Below, in pieces: positions 8,857-18,089 of a DNA stretch of 64,000 bases. The notes beneath the pieces were generated by a model. It was not told the origin of the DNA. It ran no database searches and saw only the letters and a program-made list of their open reading frames with translations. The DNA is taken from positions 1 through 64,000 of the forward strand of contig DULN01000007.1 in the NCBI GenBank assembly GCA_012840355.1, given 5' to 3'. The stretch is from Clostridiales bacterium. GTDB taxonomy: Bacteria; Bacillota; Clostridia; Oscillospirales; CAG-272. The stretch's first letter is position 1; each line of letters opens with the position of its first letter. The position numbers were made by a program, and so were the translations under genes.

Positions 8857-8885
8857 ATTCTACCATAAGCGAAAATAAATTACAA
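8857..8885 (-). promoter_or_regulatory. Promoter of the SLH protein gene (proximal)
   Basis: Minus-strand TTGTAA (8885-8880), 17-bp spacer, TAGAAT (8862-8857), about 50 bp upstream of the start codon. A second, weaker candidate lies further upstream: TTGACA at 8948-8943, 16 bp, then TATATA at 8926-8921. Confidence 0.6.
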
Positions 8886-9026
8886 TACTCAATGTCGAAT
8901 ATTATTAATATTTTTACATTTATATATATTGCTGGAGGATATTGTCAAATCATCCTTCCCTGCCAATTTGACGCTTGTGCGTGAAAAATGTTCCACGCAT
9001 TCTTTACTCATGTAGAACAACAGGCA

Positions 9027-9054
9027 ATAAAAAAGGGCGTCACAGCCCTTTGAT
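9027..9054 (-). terminator. Terminator after mgsA
   Basis: On the minus strand, stem AAAGGGC/GCCCTTT (9051-9045 with 9038-9032) with a 6-nt loop is followed by TTTATT. It closes the minD-mgsA unit. Confidence 0.8.
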
Positions 9055-9078
9055 TCTGTTATAAGTTTTATCTACCTG

Positions 9079-9519
9079 CTAAAAATTCCGCATCGCGCGT
9101 TTGCGGCGGTTGTATTCCGAGCGCGGGTTGACTATCTCACGCCAATCGAGGTCGCCGCGGTCAAGCGCGCGCACGAGTATTTCGGCTGTCGCTATGTTCG
9201 TCGCCACTGGCACGTTGTGTATGTCGCACATGCGAAGGAGCATCATGTCAATCTCATTGTTCTGTGCCTCGGGTGATGTGTCGCGGAAATACAGCAAAAG
9301 GTCTATCTCGTCGTATGAAATACGCGAGGCGATTTGCTGCGCACCGCCATGTGCGCCCGAAAGCAGGCGCTCTATCCGCAGGCCGGTCGCCTCGGATACG
9401 TATTTCGCGGTAATGCCGGTTGCGCAGAGGTTGTGGTTGCTCAAAATCCCACAATACGCGATGCAGAATTGGGTCATCAGCTCTTTTTTATTATCTGCAG
9501 CCATCAAGGCGATTTCCAT
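9079..9519 (-). CDS. mgsA: Methylglyoxal synthase
   Basis: Converts dihydroxyacetone phosphate to methylglyoxal and phosphate, a bypass of lower glycolysis used when phosphate is limiting or sugar phosphates accumulate. The protein has 146 residues, normal for the family. Family features include the N-terminal IALMAADNKKELM and ILSNHNLCATGITA segments, SGAHGGAQQIASRI (phosphate binding), and LLLYFRDTSPEAQNNEIDMMLLRMCDIHNVPVATNIATAE. The start at 9519 aligns with the family N-terminus, with only a weak GAGAAG upstream. It lies 41 bp downstream of minD; in several Clostridia mgsA closes the minCDE-rodA cluster, and here only minD remains next to it. Confidence 0.95.
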   Translation of the reverse strand: MEIALMAADNKKELMTQFCIAYCGILSNHNLCATGITAKYVSEATGLRIERLLSGAHGGAQQIASRISYDEIDLLLYFRDTSPEAQNNEIDMMLLRMCDIHNVPVATNIATAEILVRALDRGDLDWREIVNPRSEYNRRKRAMRNF

Positions 9520-9560
9520 ATTTTCTTCTCACATTCCCTTCGTTTGCATTGTTGTATAAG

Positions 9561-10367
9561 TCATACCGGACGGGTGGAAAGGATATATTTCATAACCCTT
9601 TTTTTGTTTATCCCGCGGAAAGAGGTAAAAAGCGGGACGTTTTTGCCCGCAAGGCGCTGGGCGATGTTAGCAAATGCTGTCGCGGTATTTGTGCCCGGTA
9701 GTTCATCAATAAGCCCGCCTTTGAGCTGGAGCTCCGGCAGGCGGCTGTCATACGGTATTATTCCGATAAGCTGCAAGTATGTTTTATCTATTATATCAAG
9801 CACTGATGCTTGTCCCGGCGGGGGTTTAGACGCAAAGTCGAAACAGTTGATTATGAGGCGCTGGCTGAATATGCCAACCTCTGCTACCGCCGTGCCTGTA
9901 CGCTCCGCAGCCCTAATTGACGTGGGCTGCATTGTCGATATTATAAGCGCCGATTCGGCAGCGGAAGCAGCCATCATAAATGTGTCGCCTTCATCTCCCG
10001 GGGTATCAAGCAATATGTACTCATATCCTTGTTCCTCGGCGGCGCGGTTTATCGTAGTGCGGAAAAGGGCGGGCTCAATTGCTTCGCTCTCTCCGGCAGG
10101 CGCAGCGCAAAAATCCAAAAGCGGGCTTCTGCGGTCGTGAATGACTGCTCGTGAAAACTCGACGCCTCGAAGCGCCACATCCCTGATGTCAAACACGACC
10201 CGGTCTTCAACGCCTAAAATTAAGTCAAGCGACCGTATGCCGAAATCGCAGTCGACAAGCAACGTTTTGTGCCCGGCTAGCGCAAGCTGCAACGCTAGGT
10301 TGGCGGCAACGGTCGACTTCCCTACTCCGCCCTTACATGATGTTACAATTATCTTTTTCACACCCAT
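9561..10367 (-). CDS. minD: Septum-site-determining ATPase MinD
   Basis: Membrane-cycling ParA/MinD-type ATPase that restricts division to mid-cell. The 268-residue protein has the deviant Walker A motif CKGGVGKST at residues 10-18, switch I-like DCDFGIRSLDLILG (the MinD-specific D.D.G.R..D pattern) and Walker B LLDTPGD. The C-terminus ends in a basic, amphipathic helix (INKKRVMKYILS), like the MinD membrane-targeting sequence. No minC or minE is adjacent, so a diverged MinD-like partner role cannot be excluded. The start at 10367 has GGGTGA 3 nt upstream, rather close. Confidence 0.85.
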   Translation of the reverse strand: MGVKKIIVTSCKGGVGKSTVAANLALQLALAGHKTLLVDCDFGIRSLDLILGVEDRVVFDIRDVALRGVEFSRAVIHDRRSPLLDFCAAPAGESEAIEPALFRTTINRAAEEQGYEYILLDTPGDEGDTFMMAASAAESALIISTMQPTSIRAAERTGTAVAEVGIFSQRLIINCFDFASKPPPGQASVLDIIDKTYLQLIGIIPYDSRLPELQLKGGLIDELPGTNTATAFANIAQRLAGKNVPLFTSFRGINKKRVMKYILSTRPV

Positions 10368-10445
10368 CTGTCACCCGGTCGCATCACGTCCGCCGTTTCC
10401 GCATATTTCCGCATGTTAATCTTAATAAACAATTTACATATCATG

Positions 10446-10475
10446 ATTATAACATAATTTCATTAAAATTGTCAA
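10446..10475 (-). promoter_or_regulatory. Promoter of minD-mgsA
   Basis: Minus-strand TTGACA (10475-10470), 18-bp spacer, TATAAT (10451-10446). Confidence 0.75.
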
Positions 10476-10566
10476 TGACATGAATTGATATTTTTTGTTA
10501 AAAACGTTTATACGAAAAACTATTTTTTTATTGTTCACAAAAAGTTCATCATTATCGCGGGTTCAG

Positions 10567-10575
10567 TGCTATAAT
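10567..10575 (+). promoter_or_regulatory. Extended -10 promoter of trkA-trkH
   Basis: TGcTATAAT: an extended -10 (TG at 10567-10568) with a consensus hexamer (10570-10575). There is no good -35; TTCATC at 10545-10550 with a 19-bp spacer is the nearest. The rest of the 258-bp divergent minD/trkA region is AT-rich with no riboswitch I can recognise. Confidence 0.6.
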
Positions 10576-10625
10576 ATCATGTTACTATCTATTAATAAAT
10601 AATAAAAAAGTTGACAAATATCGCT

Positions 10626-11981
10626 ATGAACATTATTATCGTCGGCGGCGGCAAGGTGGGCGAAGAGATTACCGCCGCGCTCGCGAAAGAAGGACATGAT
10701 ATAGTCGTAGTCGACACCGACCCTGAGGTAATAAAAAAACTGACAGACGACTATGACGTTTTAGGCGTTTGCGGCAGCGGGCTTATCTGCGGAAACTTGC
10801 TTGAAGCGGGCGCCGCAAACGCACGGATTATCATTTGCACGACGCCTAGGGACGAAGTCAACCTGCTTTGCTCCATCATTGCTAAAAAGCTAGGGGTGCG
10901 GCACAGCATAGCGAGGGTGCGCGACCCGCAGCTTATCGAGCAGTTTAAATTCATGCAGACGGAACTGGGCATCAGCGCGCTCGTCAACCCCGATTACTAT
11001 GCCGCATGCGAAATAGCACGGGTGCTCCAAATCCCCTCGGCGATAAAAGTCGACACATTTGCGAAAGGCAGGCTGTTTTTGGCAGAGGTAAAAGTCGAGC
11101 AAGGCTCAAAGCTTGCCAACATGGCTCTGCACATGATCCGCCGTAGCTTCGGCACAAAAATTTTGGTGTGCGCGGTGACCAGGGGTGATGAAGTCGTCAT
11201 TCCTACGGGCGATTTCGTCCTAATGGCGGGAGACCATATATATGTTACCGCCTCTCACGCCGACCTTATTGCGTTTTTCAGGGCAGCAGGGCTTGATGGT
11301 GCGCGCGTTAAGGATGTAATGATAATAGGCGGCAGTCGCATTGCGGTTTACCTCGCCCAGCAGCTTCTAGATACCGGAACATCTGTAAAAATCATAGAGT
11401 TAGATCGAGACCGCTGCCTCGAGCTTTGCGGCATGCTCCCGCGCGCCACAATTGTATGCGGAGATGGGACAAGCGAGGGGCTGCTGCTTGAGGAAGGCGT
11501 AAAAAATATCGACGCATGCGTCACGCTCACCGGAATCGACGAGGAGAACATCATCATCTCGATGTTCGCGAAAAGCTGCGGTGCGCGCAAGGTCATAACT
11601 AAAGTGAGCAAAACATCACTGCTCGGCATGATGCATAGCGTAGGGCTTGACACTACGGTAAGCCCTAAAAAAGTAACGGCGAATATTATACTCCAGTATG
11701 TGCGGGCGAAGATGAACTCGAAAGGCAACAACATACAGACGCTTTACAAGCTTGTCGGCGACCGGGTAGAAGCGCTTGAGTTTATCGCGGGCGAGCACAG
11801 CGCGACCGTCGGCGTGCCGCTGCGGGACCTTAAAATCAAACGCGACGTGCTTGTTTCGGGCATTATACGAGGCGGGCATGTCATAATACCCACCGGCGCC
11901 GATATCATCGAGCCTGGCGACAGCGTGATTATCGTGACTACAAACCCGCACTTTACCGACCTTGACGAGATATTGGATTAG
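10626..11981 (+). CDS. trkA: Trk potassium uptake regulatory subunit TrkA
   Basis: Cytoplasmic NAD(H)-binding gating subunit of the Trk potassium channel. The protein has 451 residues with two tandem RCK units. The first begins NIIIVGGGKVGEEI (Rossmann glycine motif) and ends with VVVDTDPEVI. The second is near residue 230, beginning VMIIGGSRIAVYLAQQL and IKIIELDRDRC-like (VKIIELDRDR). Each is followed by a TrkA-C domain. The start is ATG 10626, which aligns with the family N-terminus; the TTG at 10611 lies in front without a ribosome site. trkH follows 6 bp after the stop, so the two form one unit. Confidence 0.95.
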   Translation: MNIIIVGGGKVGEEITAALAKEGHDIVVVDTDPEVIKKLTDDYDVLGVCGSGLICGNLLEAGAANARIIICTTPRDEVNLLCSIIAKKLGVRHSIARVRDPQLIEQFKFMQTELGISALVNPDYYAACEIARVLQIPSAIKVDTFAKGRLFLAEVKVEQGSKLANMALHMIRRSFGTKILVCAVTRGDEVVIPTGDFVLMAGDHIYVTASHADLIAFFRAAGLDGARVKDVMIIGGSRIAVYLAQQLLDTGTSVKIIELDRDRCLELCGMLPRATIVCGDGTSEGLLLEEGVKNIDACVTLTGIDEENIIISMFAKSCGARKVITKVSKTSLLGMMHSVGLDTTVSPKKVTANIILQYVRAKMNSKGNNIQTLYKLVGDRVEALEFIAGEHSATVGVPLRDLKIKRDVLVSGIIRGGHVIIPTGADIIEPGDSVIIVTTNPHFTDLDEILD

Positions 11982-11987
11982 CACTGT

Positions 11988-13427
11988 ATGAACATAGGAT
12001 ATTCGCTCCGTATTGTCGGCCGCATAATGAGGGTTGTCGCCGCGCTTATGCTTTTGCCCGCGCTTGTATCAGCCATTTACCGCGACGGGTATGCTGTGTG
12101 GTTTATTCTAAGCTCTGTGGTTATACTTGCGGTAGGCCTCTTACCGCTTATGCTAAAGACAGCCGATAAAAACATATATGCCCGCGAAGGCTTTTTTATA
12201 GTGGCGGCGACCTGGATATTGATTTCGCTCTTTGGCGCGCTTCCCTTTTACCTTTCGGGACAAATACCCTCGTATCTCGACGCGGTGTTTGAAACCGTCT
12301 CAGGCTTTACGACGACCGGCGCGAGCATTTTAACCGACGTCGAAAGCTTGGCGCCGAGCATGCTGTTTTGGCGCAGCTTTACCCATTGGGTGGGCGGCAT
12401 GGGCGTGCTGGTGTTTGCGTTTGCGATTATATCGCTAGGCGACACGCGTGTTGTCCATATACTGCGCGCCGAGTCGCCCGGCCCGACTTATGGCAAGCTT
12501 GTGTCTAAATCCAAAATAAACGCGCAGATTCTTTACGGAATATACATCGCGTTGACTGTGCTTGAGTTTTTGCTTCTCGCCTGCGGCGGGATGCCGGTAT
12601 TCGACGCGATGCTCAACGCCTTCGGCACTGCCGGTACCGGCGGCTTCGGCATCAAAAACACGAGCATCGGCTACTATAATAGCGCTTACGTCGACTGCGT
12701 CATAGGCATTTTCATGATGCTGTTTGGCGTAAATTTTAGCGTGTATTTTCTGCTGTTACGGCGCCGGTTAGCCGACGTCTTCCGCAGCGAGGAGCTGCGC
12801 TGGTATCTGGGCATTATCGCGTTTTCGACAATAACAATCGCGGCGAATATAATGCCGATATATAAGACAGTGAGCCGCTCGCTCCGCTACGCGTTCTTTC
12901 AGGTATCTTCCATTATCACCACAACCGGGTATACGACCGCCGATTTTAACGGCTGGCCCACATACTCGCAAGCCGTGCTTTTGGCGCTGATGTTCGTCGG
13001 CGGCTGCGTAGGCTCTACCGCGGGCGGACTTAAAGTGATGCGCATCATTATAATGATCAAGACCGCGATAAAAGAGATACGCTACAGCCTCGACCCGCGC
13101 TCGGTAAGCTCCGTAATGCTTGATAAAAAGCCGCTCGATCGCTCGGTCGTAACCGGCGTCAGCTCGTATATTGTCACATACTCGATTATTTTCTTTGTTT
13201 CGATACTTCTCGTTTCGACAGGCGGGCATGACCCTTTGACCACTATTACCTCGGTAATAGCATGCTTTAACAATATCGGGCCGGGGCTTGGGGTCGTTGG
13301 CCCCGCCGGCAACTTCTCTTCGCTGTCCGCGCTGGCGAAGGTTGTGCTCACATTTGACATGCTCGCCGGCAGGCTTGAGATATTCCCGCTTTTGATTTGG
13401 TCCGTACCGTCGGCATGGCGTAAATAA
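11988..13427 (+). CDS. trkH: Potassium uptake protein TrkH/KtrB family
   Basis: Membrane pore subunit for K+ uptake, working with the upstream TrkA. The 479-residue protein has about ten membrane segments arranged as four pore-loop repeats. The filter-type segments are visible: FETVSGFTTTGASIL, NAFGTAGTGGFGIKNTSIG, SSIITTTGYTTADFNGW and CFNNIGPGLGVVGPAGNF. The W-G-GM-V motif (FTHWVGGMGVLVF) is typical of the family. No Shine-Dalgarno sequence is obvious; the gene lies 6 bp after trkA, suggesting coupled translation. Confidence 0.95.
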   Translation: MNIGYSLRIVGRIMRVVAALMLLPALVSAIYRDGYAVWFILSSVVILAVGLLPLMLKTADKNIYAREGFFIVAATWILISLFGALPFYLSGQIPSYLDAVFETVSGFTTTGASILTDVESLAPSMLFWRSFTHWVGGMGVLVFAFAIISLGDTRVVHILRAESPGPTYGKLVSKSKINAQILYGIYIALTVLEFLLLACGGMPVFDAMLNAFGTAGTGGFGIKNTSIGYYNSAYVDCVIGIFMMLFGVNFSVYFLLLRRRLADVFRSEELRWYLGIIAFSTITIAANIMPIYKTVSRSLRYAFFQVSSIITTTGYTTADFNGWPTYSQAVLLALMFVGGCVGSTAGGLKVMRIIIMIKTAIKEIRYSLDPRSVSSVMLDKKPLDRSVVTGVSSYIVTYSIIFFVSILLVSTGGHDPLTTITSVIACFNNIGPGLGVVGPAGNFSSLSALAKVVLTFDMLAGRLEIFPLLIWSVPSAWRK

Positions 13428-13444
13428 CCATAAGGAGAAAATAT

Positions 13445-13972
13445 ATGAATGAAGAGCTTATTATCCAAAAATGCCTGGAACTTGGCGCGTACAAAGCCGG
13501 TTGCGCCAACGTTTCCGACATAACGTTCGACCCCAACCTGCGCAAAGCGTGCGAGGCTAACATTTGCGGTAATTACGGCAAAAACCTCACCTGCCCGCCC
13601 GCAATCGGCACGCCGGAAGAGCTGATCGAGCGCGCGAAGGGGTACTCGCGCATACTTGTGTTCCAGACGGTGTCGCAGCTTGAGGACAGCTTCGACATTG
13701 AAGGCATCGAGGCGGCACAAAATCGGCATAGTGAGCTTTCTGAGGAAATAGGGAAGCTATTTGATGTACCGCACCTTCAGCTCGGAGCCGGCGGCTGTCC
13801 GGTATGCGAGCGCTGCGCCGGCTTCGACGGTGAGCCTTGCCGCTACCCCGACCGCGCGGTCGCTTCGCTTGAAGCGTATTGCATCAACGTCGCGAAGCTT
13901 GCCGCGCTGGTCGGCATGAAATACATAAACGGACCTAATACCGTCACATTTTTCACAGGCTATCTCTACTGA
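13445..13972 (+). CDS. DUF2284 domain, predicted metal-binding protein
   Basis: 175 residues, cysteine-rich. The cysteine pattern (CANVSDI..., KACEANICGNYGKNLTCPP, GGCPVCERCAGFDGEPCRYPDRA) and the closing NGPNTVTFFTGYLY match the DUF2284 family, which is found in anaerobic bacteria and archaea and probably binds metal or an Fe-S cluster. The biochemical role is unknown. It has a strong AAGGAG 7 nt before ATG 13445 and starts 17 bp after trkH, so it may be cotranscribed, but no functional link to potassium uptake is evident. A terminator follows at once. Confidence 0.8.
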   Translation: MNEELIIQKCLELGAYKAGCANVSDITFDPNLRKACEANICGNYGKNLTCPPAIGTPEELIERAKGYSRILVFQTVSQLEDSFDIEGIEAAQNRHSELSEEIGKLFDVPHLQLGAGGCPVCERCAGFDGEPCRYPDRAVASLEAYCINVAKLAALVGMKYINGPNTVTFFTGYLY

Positions 13973-14019
13973 TAATAAAACGCCGAAGCCCGACAAAGCT
14001 CGGTTCCGGCGTTTTATTA
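13973..14019. terminator. Bidirectional terminator between DUF2284 and unknown gene
   Basis: 13-bp stem TAATAAAACGCCG/CGGCGTTTTATTA (13973-13985 with 14007-14019). It overlaps the stop codon of the minus-strand gene and serves both convergent genes. Confidence 0.85.
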
Positions 14020-14715
14020 TTCGCCTTTGAATTCCACCAAATGCTTGAAATAGTCGAGATGGTACTTGTAGCTTTCCTCCGCCTTCTTTTTGCCGGTAAA
14101 TACCGAGGCGGTGGAAAGCCTTCTTATGCAGAGTATTGTGTCCTCGGGGAATCTTCTGAAAAGTTCGAAATACTGCCCGATTGCTGTGTCTTTTAAATAC
14201 ATGCCGTAATCGTCAAAAGCTATATCGGGCTTGTATCCGAGCGCCTCCTCGAGCGGCAAAAAGCCGTTTTGGCTTTTTACCTGCTCATATCTGCTCGGGT
14301 CGAGCAGGCAGATAACCGACTCGCCCGCGAAAATCTCCTGTGAGAACGCTCGCTCGATTTGCGGGCCATAATACTGGCCTAACACTATCGCCGGGCCTTG
14401 CACGCGGTTTGAGGCTTCCATCGCTTCATTAAACTGCTCTTCGGTCATTATTGTCATATTTGCGAGTATGACCGTTTTTTCCCCGTCTCCGTTATAATCG
14501 CGCGGCATCAGGCTGCGGAATATATCCTCAGCCTGCTCTTTTTCGCCCAGCTGGAATATATACGGCCCGGCGTAAAGTATATGGATGTCATAATCGACCT
14601 GCGACGCCGACTGCGCGACCATTACCGCAATGGCAATCACGAAAAAGCCGATTACGATCACGGGCCATTTATAGTAGTACCAGTAGTTTTTAAACCAGTT
14701 TATAATTTTTTTCAT
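14017..14715 (-). CDS. Unknown membrane-anchored extracytoplasmic protein
   Basis: 232 residues that I do not recognise. The N-terminus MKKIINWFKNYWYYYKWPV is basic and aromatic, followed by one membrane span (VIVIGFFVIAIAVMVAQS). The remaining ~190 residues would lie outside the cell, with no cysteine motif or catalytic signature; YDIHILYAGPYIF and SVICLLDPSRYEQV look like alpha/beta strands. It is last in the greA-lysS run, 69 bp after lysS. Two mutually exclusive hairpins precede its start. Short N-anchored proteins of this layout occur widely in Clostridia without a known role. Confidence 0.65.
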   Translation of the reverse strand: MKKIINWFKNYWYYYKWPVIVIGFFVIAIAVMVAQSASQVDYDIHILYAGPYIFQLGEKEQAEDIFRSLMPRDYNGDGEKTVILANMTIMTEEQFNEAMEASNRVQGPAIVLGQYYGPQIERAFSQEIFAGESVICLLDPSRYEQVKSQNGFLPLEEALGYKPDIAFDDYGMYLKDTAIGQYFELFRRFPEDTILCIRRLSTASVFTGKKKAEESYKYHLDYFKHLVEFKGE

Positions 14716-14722
14716 TTTAATA

Positions 14723-14754
14723 ACCAGCCTATCGGTCAGCCGTCTACGGCTGGT
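14723..14754 (-). promoter_or_regulatory. Overlapping alternative hairpins between lysS and the unknown gene
   Basis: ACCAGCC (14723-14729) can pair with GGCTGGT (14748-14754), or CAGCCG (14737-14742) with CGGCTG (14747-14752). The right arms overlap, so only one can form. Attenuator-like, but without a clear T-run. Confidence 0.3.
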
Positions 14755-14784
14755 ATTGTAGCTGCAGGCTGCAATGCCTTTCTG

Positions 14785-16293
14785 TTACTGCTGGAGCGGT
14801 TTCATCGTCGGGAACAGCAAGACGTCCCTTATCGACGCGTTGTCGGTCAGCAGCATAACAAGGCGGTCGACGCCGAACCCAAGTCCTCCGGTCGGCGGCA
14901 TGCCGTACTCAAGCGCGCAGAGGAAGTCTTCGTCAACCTGCGCGTTTTGGCCTTGCGCTCGCTTTTCGGCAACCTGCTTTTCAAACCTCGCGCGCTGGTC
15001 AATTGGGTCGTTAAGCTCGGAGAACGCGTTGCCCATCTCAGAAGCGTTTATAAAGAACTCAAACCGCTCGGTGAAGTTGGGGTTGTCGGGGCAGCGCTTC
15101 GCAAGCGGCGAGATTTCTACAGGATACTCGTATATGAATGTCGGCTGTATAAGTTTATCCTCGACATATGTCTCAAAGAAGGCTTCGAGCACTTCGCCGC
15201 GCGTCGCATTATCAGGGCACTCGACATTGTGCTCTTTAGCACACTTGCGCGCGGATTCGTCGTCCGCCCAATCGTCGTACGATACGCCGGCGTATTTTTG
15301 AACCGCCTCACGCATCGTCATCTTAGTCCACGGCGGCGACATGTCGATTTCCTTGCCTTGGTACACAATCTTATAAGAGCCGCAAATCTTCTTCGCGAGA
15401 TGCGAGTACAGCTCCTCGACGAGCTCCATCATGCCCTTATAATCAGTATAGGCTTGATAAAGCTCTACGGATGTAAACTCGGGATTGTGGCGGGTGTCCA
15501 TGCCCTCGTTGCGGAAGATGCGGCCGACCTCGTACACGCGCTCGAACCCGCCGACTATGAGCCGCTTGAGGTAAAGCTCGGTCTCGATGCGCAGATACAT
15601 GTCGATGTCGAGCGCGTTAAGGTGGGTCACAAACGGGCGCGCCGCCGCTCCAATTGATATCGTATGCAGCACCGGCGTGTCTACTTCAACGAACCCGCGA
15701 GAGTCAAGAAATTCCCTTATTTCGCGGATAATCGCCGAGCGCTTTATAAATGTCTCTTTTACCTCGGGGTTGACGATGAGGTCGACATAGCGCTGGCGGT
15801 AGCGCAGCTCTGTATCCGTTAAGCCGTGGAATTTCTCAGGCAGCGGCAAAAGCGATTTCGTAAGAAGCGTCAGCGTTTTGGCGTGGACCGAAATCTCACC
15901 GGTTTTGGTTTTGAATATAAAGCCGGTGACGCCGATTATGTCGCCGATGTCTAATTGCTTTTTGAAAAACTCGTATTCTTCCTCACCGAGGTCGTCGCGG
16001 CGGAAATAAACTTGGATCCTACCCGACCCGTCCTGGATCGTCGCAAAGCTGGCTTTGCCCATAATACGGCGCGTAATAATCCTTCCCGCGACGCTGGTGT
16101 CAGAACCTTCGAGGCTTTCGAAATTCTCGCGGATCTGCGCGGAGCTGTGCGTGACGTCGAATTTTGTAATCCTAAAAGGGTCGCGGCCTGCTTGCCTTAA
16201 GGCATTAAGCTTTTCGCGCCTGATTTTTAGAAGTTCCGATAGATTTTCAGCGGTATTAGCAGTCTCCGGTGTGTATCCCGAATTGTCCGTCAT
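14785..16293 (-). CDS. lysS: Lysyl-tRNA synthetase, class II
   Basis: Charges tRNA-Lys with lysine. The protein has 502 residues: an N-terminal OB-fold anticodon-binding domain (about 50-170; [21 protein letters not shown]) and the class II catalytic core. Motif 1 is around [12 protein letters not shown], motif 2 is [22 protein letters not shown] and motif 3 is [12 protein letters not shown] chose ATG 16293, with AAGGA 10 nt upstream; an in-frame TTG at 16317 would add 8 residues without a ribosome site. It lies 33 bp after greA, the common greA-lysS pairing in Clostridia. No T-box leader is present. Confidence 0.97.
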   Translation of the reverse strand: MTDNSGYTPETANTAENLSELLKIRREKLNALRQAGRDPFRITKFDVTHSSAQIRENFESLEGSDTSVAGRIITRRIMGKASFATIQDGSGRIQVYFRRDDLGEEEYEFFKKQLDIGDIIGVTGFIFKTKTGEISVHAKTLTLLTKSLLPLPEKFHGLTDTELRYRQRYVDLIVNPEVKETFIKRSAIIREIREFLDSRGFVEVDTPVLHTISIGAAARPFVTHLNALDIDMYLRIETELYLKRLIVGGFERVYEVGRIFRNEGMDTRHNPEFTSVELYQAYTDYKGMMELVEELYSHLAKKICGSYKIVYQGKEIDMSPPWTKMTMREAVQKYAGVSYDDWADDESARKCAKEHNVECPDNATRGEVLEAFFETYVEDKLIQPTFIYEYPVEISPLAKRCPDNPNFTERFEFFINASEMGNAFSELNDPIDQRARFEKQVAEKRAQGQNAQVDEDFLCALEYGMPPTGGLGFGVDRLVMLLTDNASIRDVLLFPTMKPLQQ

Positions 16294-16326
16294 CTCTTTT
16301 TTCCTTTTGTCTCCCAAATTTTTTAT

Positions 16327-16803
16327 TTATTTTTTCTCAATATTAAGCACGCGCAAGGTGACTTCCCCGCCCGGCGTATGAACCGTGACGGTATCACCGA
16401 TTTTGGCGCCTAACAGCGCCGAGCCTATCGGCGACTGGTCGGAGATTTTGCCGCTCATCGGGTCGGCTTCGGTTGGGCCGACGATTGTATACTCGGTTTC
16501 TTCGTTATAAGTTTCGTCGTAAACTGTCACTGTCGAGCCTATGCTGACGATGTCAGTAGAAATTTCGCTGTCGCTGATGATTTTGACGTTTTTCAGCGTT
16601 TCTTCCAGTTCGAGTATTTGAGCCTCAACTTTAGCCTGTTCGTTTTTGGCCTCGTCGTACTCGCTGTTTTCGGAAAGGTCCCCGAAAGCGAGCGCTTGGC
16701 GCAGGCCTTCTACTACTTCTTTGCGGCGAACGTTTTTAAGGTAATCAAGCTGCTCTTTAAGTTTTCTTAAACCTTCGTCAGTGATGTAGATCTGCTTAGC
16801 CAT
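16327..16803 (-). CDS. greA: Transcription elongation factor GreA
   Basis: Rescues backtracked RNA polymerase by stimulating transcript cleavage. It has 158 residues, the standard length. The N-terminal coiled coil (1-75) contains [16 protein letters not shown], whose acidic tip (D, E) acts in the polymerase secondary channel. The C-terminal FKBP-like domain includes [23 protein letters not shown] lies 4 nt upstream of the start at 16803. It sits between ctpA and lysS. Confidence 0.97.
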   Translation of the reverse strand: MAKQIYITDEGLRKLKEQLDYLKNVRRKEVVEGLRQALAFGDLSENSEYDEAKNEQAKVEAQILELEETLKNVKIISDSEISTDIVSIGSTVTVYDETYNEETEYTIVGPTEADPMSGKISDQSPIGSALLGAKIGDTVTVHTPGGEVTLRVLNIEKK

Positions 16804-16835
16804 CTACCTCGTCTCTGCCTTCCGATAATGTATCT

Positions 16836-18089
16836 TTACGGCTCATTATCGGCCGAAATGCTCTCAAGCGACATTAATGCTTCTATCGCAGCTTGCAGCT
16901 GCGTGTCTTGCCAGTCGTTAATTTTATAAATATTTATGTGTTTTACCTCGTCGGCCATTTCAACGACAATGTCGGGCGCTATCCCCACGCCTTCGTAATT
17001 GTCCGAAAATGGGGGGTAATACATCCGCGTGGAAATTGATATTGCTGACCCGTCGTCGAGCGGGATTACCGACTGCATTGTGCCCTTGCCAAATGTTCTG
17101 GTGCCGACGACTACGGCTTTGCCGTAATCACGCAAGGCGCTGGTGAAAAGCTCCGCTGCGCTCGCGGTGCTTCCGTTGACCAATACCGCCATCGGCAAAT
17201 CGATCGAGGATGCGTTTGAGTATATCGTGTCCCATTTGCCGTTGCGGTCCACCGCTCTAATTATCGGCCCTTCAGGCAAAAGATAGTCGAGTATTTCGGT
17301 TATGCTATCAAGCTCCCCTCCGGGATTGTACCTTACGTCGAAAACGAGCTTATCAACTCCCTCACGGGTTAGCTCATCCACAGCGGCAATAAACTGCTGT
17401 GGAGTCTTGGCGTCAAACTGCAAAATCTTGATTATGCCGATATCGGTTACTGTGCCGTCTTCAGTGAGATAGCGGTGGTACATGACCGTCTGCTCGGTCA
17501 CATGCCGGCGGGTAATTGTAAACTCGATTTCGTCAAAAAACCCGTCTCCCGCCGGGCGCATGACCGTAAATTCGGCGACCGTCCCTGCCTCGCCGCGCAT
17601 TTTTTCGATGGCTACATAGTAGCCAAGGTCCGAAACATACTCATCGCCGACGCGCACGATGAGATCACCGGGAAGCAGCCCTGCTTCAAGCGCCGGAGAG
17701 TCCGGCATGACGCCGGCGATTTCAATAGCGCCATACTCGGCGTTGTATATTACCAGTATGCCGATGCCTACCAAGTCGGCGTTTTCGTCGCGCATGAGCT
17801 CTTTAAACCGCTCAGCGTTCATGTATGTCGAGTACTTGTCGCCAAGCCCCCTCATGTAGCCCATTATAATTGAGTCGCTTAGGGCTGCTTCGTCGATCTC
17901 TCCGATATATAGCGAGCGCACGATCTCGTCGACGCTGGCGAGTTTGCGGTAGGCGTTCGTTTGCGCGGTTATTTCGGCAAGTTTTTGCGAGTATTTGTTG
18001 CTTGTCGCAAGGTAGGTCATCTGAAAGGTCAAAAGCACCGCTAGCAGGACGATTACCAATACGGTACCTATCGGCAATTTTATTTTCAT
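16836..18089 (-). CDS. S41-family carboxy-terminal processing protease (CtpA/CtpB-like)
   Basis: Membrane-anchored serine protease acting outside the membrane. The protein has 417 residues: a signal-anchor (residues 5-25), a PDZ domain (about 95-190, including GLLPGDLIVRVG) and an S41 catalytic domain. The predicted Ser-Lys dyad is S310 in GSTASAAE and K335 in FGKGT. I took ATG 18089, with AAGGA 8 nt upstream; a longer in-frame reading to 18230 has no start signal and would bury the signal-anchor. Its place right after the ftsEX-M23 genes is common in Firmicutes and suggests work on envelope or sporulation substrates. Confidence 0.93.
   Translation of the reverse strand: MKIKLPIGTVLVIVLLAVLLTFQMTYLATSNKYSQKLAEITAQTNAYRKLASVDEIVRSLYIGEIDEAALSDSIIMGYMRGLGDKYSTYMNAERFKELMRDENADLVGIGILVIYNAEYGAIEIAGVMPDSPALEAGLLPGDLIVRVGDEYVSDLGYYVAIEKMRGEAGTVAEFTVMRPAGDGFFDEIEFTITRRHVTEQTVMYHRYLTEDGTVTDIGIIKILQFDAKTPQQFIAAVDELTREGVDKLVFDVRYNPGGELDSITEILDYLLPEGPIIRAVDRNGKWDTIYSNASSIDLPMAVLVNGSTASAAELFTSALRDYGKAVVVGTRTFGKGTMQSVIPLDDGSAISISTRMYYPPFSDNYEGVGIAPDIVVEMADEVKHINIYKINDWQDTQLQAAIEALMSLESISADNEP

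Noticed and set aside
9334..10140. 268-codon plus-strand frame opposite mgsA/minD
   Set aside because: Antisense to two well-supported genes; sequence is low-complexity serine/arginine-rich, as expected of a shadow.
10376..10625. Riboswitch (for example c-di-AMP or K+-related) before trkA
   Set aside because: No conserved motif or stable long-range pairing could be seen; only promoters are apparent.
14716..14784. T-box or lysine riboswitch linked to lysS
   Set aside because: The hairpins lie downstream of lysS, not in its leader, and lack T-box or L-box sequence.
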